A stretch of 64,000 nt of DNA, from the NCBI GenBank assembly GCA_050943135.1, contig JBMNOP010000009.1, positions 1 to 64,000 on the forward strand. Reading direction: 5' to 3'. Positions within the stretch are counted from its first letter, which is position 1. Each line of letters begins with the position of its first letter. Source of the DNA: RUG695 sp050943135 (GTDB lineage Bacteria; Planctomycetota; Planctomycetia; Pirellulales; Thermoguttaceae). Positions 62,331 to 64,000 of the stretch are shown piece by piece. The notes under the pieces were generated by a model. The model saw only the letters and a program-made list of their open reading frames with translations, was not told where the DNA came from and made no database searches. Both the position numbers and the translations under genes were made by a program.

Positions 62331-64000
62331 GTGACACCCGCACGGCCTGACACTATGAGCAGTATTCCCGCTCAGCACGTTGTGACCGAACTGGAAACTG
62401 ACAAAGAGGTCGGTTTTCTCGATATGCTTTTGGTCGTTAAACGCCATTGGTTTCTGATTCTGATGGTCTTTCTGATCATTCTCGGCTTGGTCTTCCTCAA
62501 GTTCATCATGACGACCAACCTGTACCAGTCACGGGCGATCCTTTACATCACATCGCAGAATACCCAGGCGCTCATCTCGAGCACCGAATTTACGCAGAAC
62601 CACATCGACGACAAGTTCCTTAATACGATGGTGGCTCTTCTGCGTAATGAAGAGGTTCTGACGAGCACGTGGGAAGCTATCAACGAAAATGAAGAAAAAC
62701 GCAACGATATAGAAGATGAGGTTTTTGAGCAGGGCGCGACCGCTTGGTGTCGCTACGTCCTCGAAAATCTCTCGGTGAAGCTCGGGGGTGAAGGAGATAT
62801 CAAAAAAGCGAATGTCTTTCAGGTCGCATTTACCTGTCCTTCGGCGCGGGAAGCCTATGTCGTTCTGCGTGAACTGATTAACCAGTTTCAGGCCTATTTC
62901 CGAAAACAGTATGAAGAAACGACCGACATTATCGGTGAGACGATCACCAATGGGCGGGACGAACTTGAGCAAGAAATTCGGCAATCGACCAAAGAGCTTT
63001 CCGAATTCATTCGAAATTCCGGGATTCACTTCATCGGGGACCTTTTTAACAACCCCCTTCTAACGCGTCTTCAGCGTCTGGAATCAACCCGCGTTCTACT
63101 CGAAGTTCAGCAGATGAAATATAAAAATCGTCTAGAGGTAATTGACCAGTTGATCGGTGGGCGGGAGGTCAGCGAGCTGGAAGATGGTGAAATCGTCACA
63201 ATCCTGAGCTCGGGGGAAGAAACCACAACCGGCGGCGGTATGGAGCAACACCTCAACACCCTCACTCTCCTGGTTCAGGGGGGGCGGATGGAAAACTCGC
63301 TCAATAACACCCTCCTTCAGCTCGATATCAAGCAGGCCACCGAAACCATGCTGGAAATTGCCAAGCTTAAGGAGCAGAATGTCGGAGAAGATAATCCGCG
63401 AATCGTCGCATTGCGTAAGGCGCATGAAGAATTGCTGAAATATCGCAGGTCGAAAACGGGGATCGAAGAGAGCGGCGGAACGGTCAACAAGATCGGGATC
63501 TTCACCTATCAGTCGTTTCTGTCGGCGTACATCAGTATTCTCAAAGAAAGAATTGAAGCTCTCGACAGGCAGAAAATTCAAATCCAAGAATACATCGCCG
63601 CACAGGAAGAGCAGGTTCGTGCGATTTCGGCCTATTGCCAGAGAGTCGAGTCGATGCGATTTTCGATTGAGTCCCAACGTGAGTTCTATCTGCAGCTCGA
63701 CCGAGAACTCGACAACGTCGTCCTGGCAAGAAATTATGGCGGATATCAGGTTGAAGTCGTCTCGCCACCACGCGAAGAGCTCAAACCGGTCGCGCCCAAC
63801 CTGCTCAAACACCTTCTGACCGGAATTCTTCTCGGCCTGGCCGGAGGCATGGGGTTGGCATTCCTCTCGGACGTGACCGATACGACTTTCCGATCACCAG
63901 AAGATGTCATCACCGCATTGAACACGCCGATCATCGCTCAACTTCCCGCGTTCCGTATTTCGAAGAAAACACTCAGTAAAATCACTTCGTCGGAAGAACC
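62331..64000 (+). CDS. Second Wzc-like chain-length/tyrosine-kinase protein, 3' end outside window
   Basis: The gene runs off the right edge; 556 codons are visible. The GTG at 62331 is chosen for AAAGGA eight bases upstream; an in-frame ATG lies at 62355. It is a paralogue of the protein at 22117-24813: a first membrane segment (HWFLILMVFLIILGLVFL), a Wzz periplasmic region with coiled coil, shared segments such as NNPLLTRLQ and VGIFTY/IGIFTYQS, and a second membrane segment followed by FLSDVTDTTFRSPEDVITAL, which matches DVTDTTFRTPEEVETSL of its paralogue. The kinase domain would lie beyond the edge, so activity cannot be judged. It probably regulates polymer length or export of a polysaccharide. 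Confidence 0.86.
   Translation, partial: MTPARPDTMSSIPAQHVVTELETDKEVGFLDMLLVVKRHWFLILMVFLIILGLVFLKFIMTTNLYQSRAILYITSQNTQALISSTEFTQNHIDDKFLNTMVALLRNEEVLTSTWEAINENEEKRNDIEDEVFEQGATAWCRYVLENLSVKLGGEGDIKKANVFQVAFTCPSAREAYVVLRELINQFQAYFRKQYEETTDIIGETITNGRDELEQEIRQSTKELSEFIRNSGIHFIGDLFNNPLLTRLQRLESTRVLLEVQQMKYKNRLEVIDQLIGGREVSELEDGEIVTILSSGEETTTGGGMEQHLNTLTLLVQGGRMENSLNNTLLQLDIKQATETMLEIAKLKEQNVGEDNPRIVALRKAHEELLKYRRSKTGIEESGGTVNKIGIFTYQSFLSAYISILKERIEALDRQKIQIQEYIAAQEEQVRAISAYCQRVESMRFSIESQREFYLQLDRELDNVVLARNYGGYQVEVVSPPREELKPVAPNLLKHLLTGILLGLAGGMGLAFLSDVTDTTFRSPEDVITALNTPIIAQLPAFRISKKTLSKITSSEE

Noticed and set aside
62124..62447. 107-codon minus-strand reading frame
   Set aside because: It overlaps the start of the second Wzc-like gene on the opposite strand and has no recognisable features.
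1..64000. tRNA, rRNA, RNase P RNA, tmRNA and SRP RNA genes
   Set aside because: I looked for T-loop and other conserved cores in the intergenic regions and found none; a covariance-model scan would be needed to exclude them fully.

Overview
The window looks like a chromosomal segment of a planctomycete (Planctomycetota, probably Pirellulales-like). The reasons are: three exported proteins that carry a planctomycete-type N-terminal motif (ESLEDRxLL, a variant of LEPR-xLL); a very large beta-helix/FN3/dockerin surface protein; a Tat-exported Gfo/Idh/MocA oxidoreductase; a fused AroD-AroE; a secreted DUF1598-like protein; and a giant cytosolic protein of unknown function. Base composition is near 50% GC throughout and no tRNA or rRNA gene was recognised. 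Genes sit in short operons and most are housekeeping or envelope functions. This placement is inference from protein features, not from a marker gene.

Layout. 1-7.3 kb: the 5' part of a motif-bearing surface protein, a secreted DUF1598-like protein, a KdsC-type phosphatase, the decayed remnant of an IS5-family transposase, and a 1165-residue secretin. 7.7-9.9 kb: recR and rpoN. 9.9-17.4 kb: a PKD-type surface protein, then the minus-strand operon rho-ribH-nusB-ftsY-ribBA, in which both Rho and lumazine synthase carry long low-complexity extensions. 18-25 kb: a Wza-like export lipoprotein, rsfS-coaE, a small exported protein and a Wzc-like tyrosine autokinase with a Gly-Tyr tail. 24.9-28.7 kb: pyrB-pyrC and glutamate dehydrogenase. 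29-38.7 kb: an 83-residue unknown protein and the 3129-residue surface protein.

39.2-41.2 kb: aroDE-aroK. 41.3-45.3 kb: a McsA-like protein, a class V aminotransferase, a frameshifted ybaK, efp, and divergently epmB, whose product modifies EF-P. 45.4-50.1 kb: a thioredoxin-protease fusion, two exported proteins of unknown role and pdxA. 50.2-57.8 kb: a PcrA/UvrD helicase behind a 1652-residue protein of unknown function. 57.9-64 kb: a dolichol-phosphate-mannose-synthase-like glycosyltransferase, a HEAT-repeat exported protein with a Gfo/Idh/MocA oxidoreductase, and the 5' part of a second Wzc-like protein that runs off the end.

How the parts fit. The Wza-like lipoprotein and the two Wzc paralogues point to an exopolysaccharide export system whose genes are dispersed. 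The surface proteins, secretin and dockerin suggest an elaborate exported layer. No obviously new defence or mobile system was found. The most unusual items are the disordered Rho and RibH extensions within one operon, the Gly-Tyr tail on the autokinase, the 1652-residue helicase-linked protein, the thioredoxin-protease fusion and a perfect 30-bp-arm inverted repeat.
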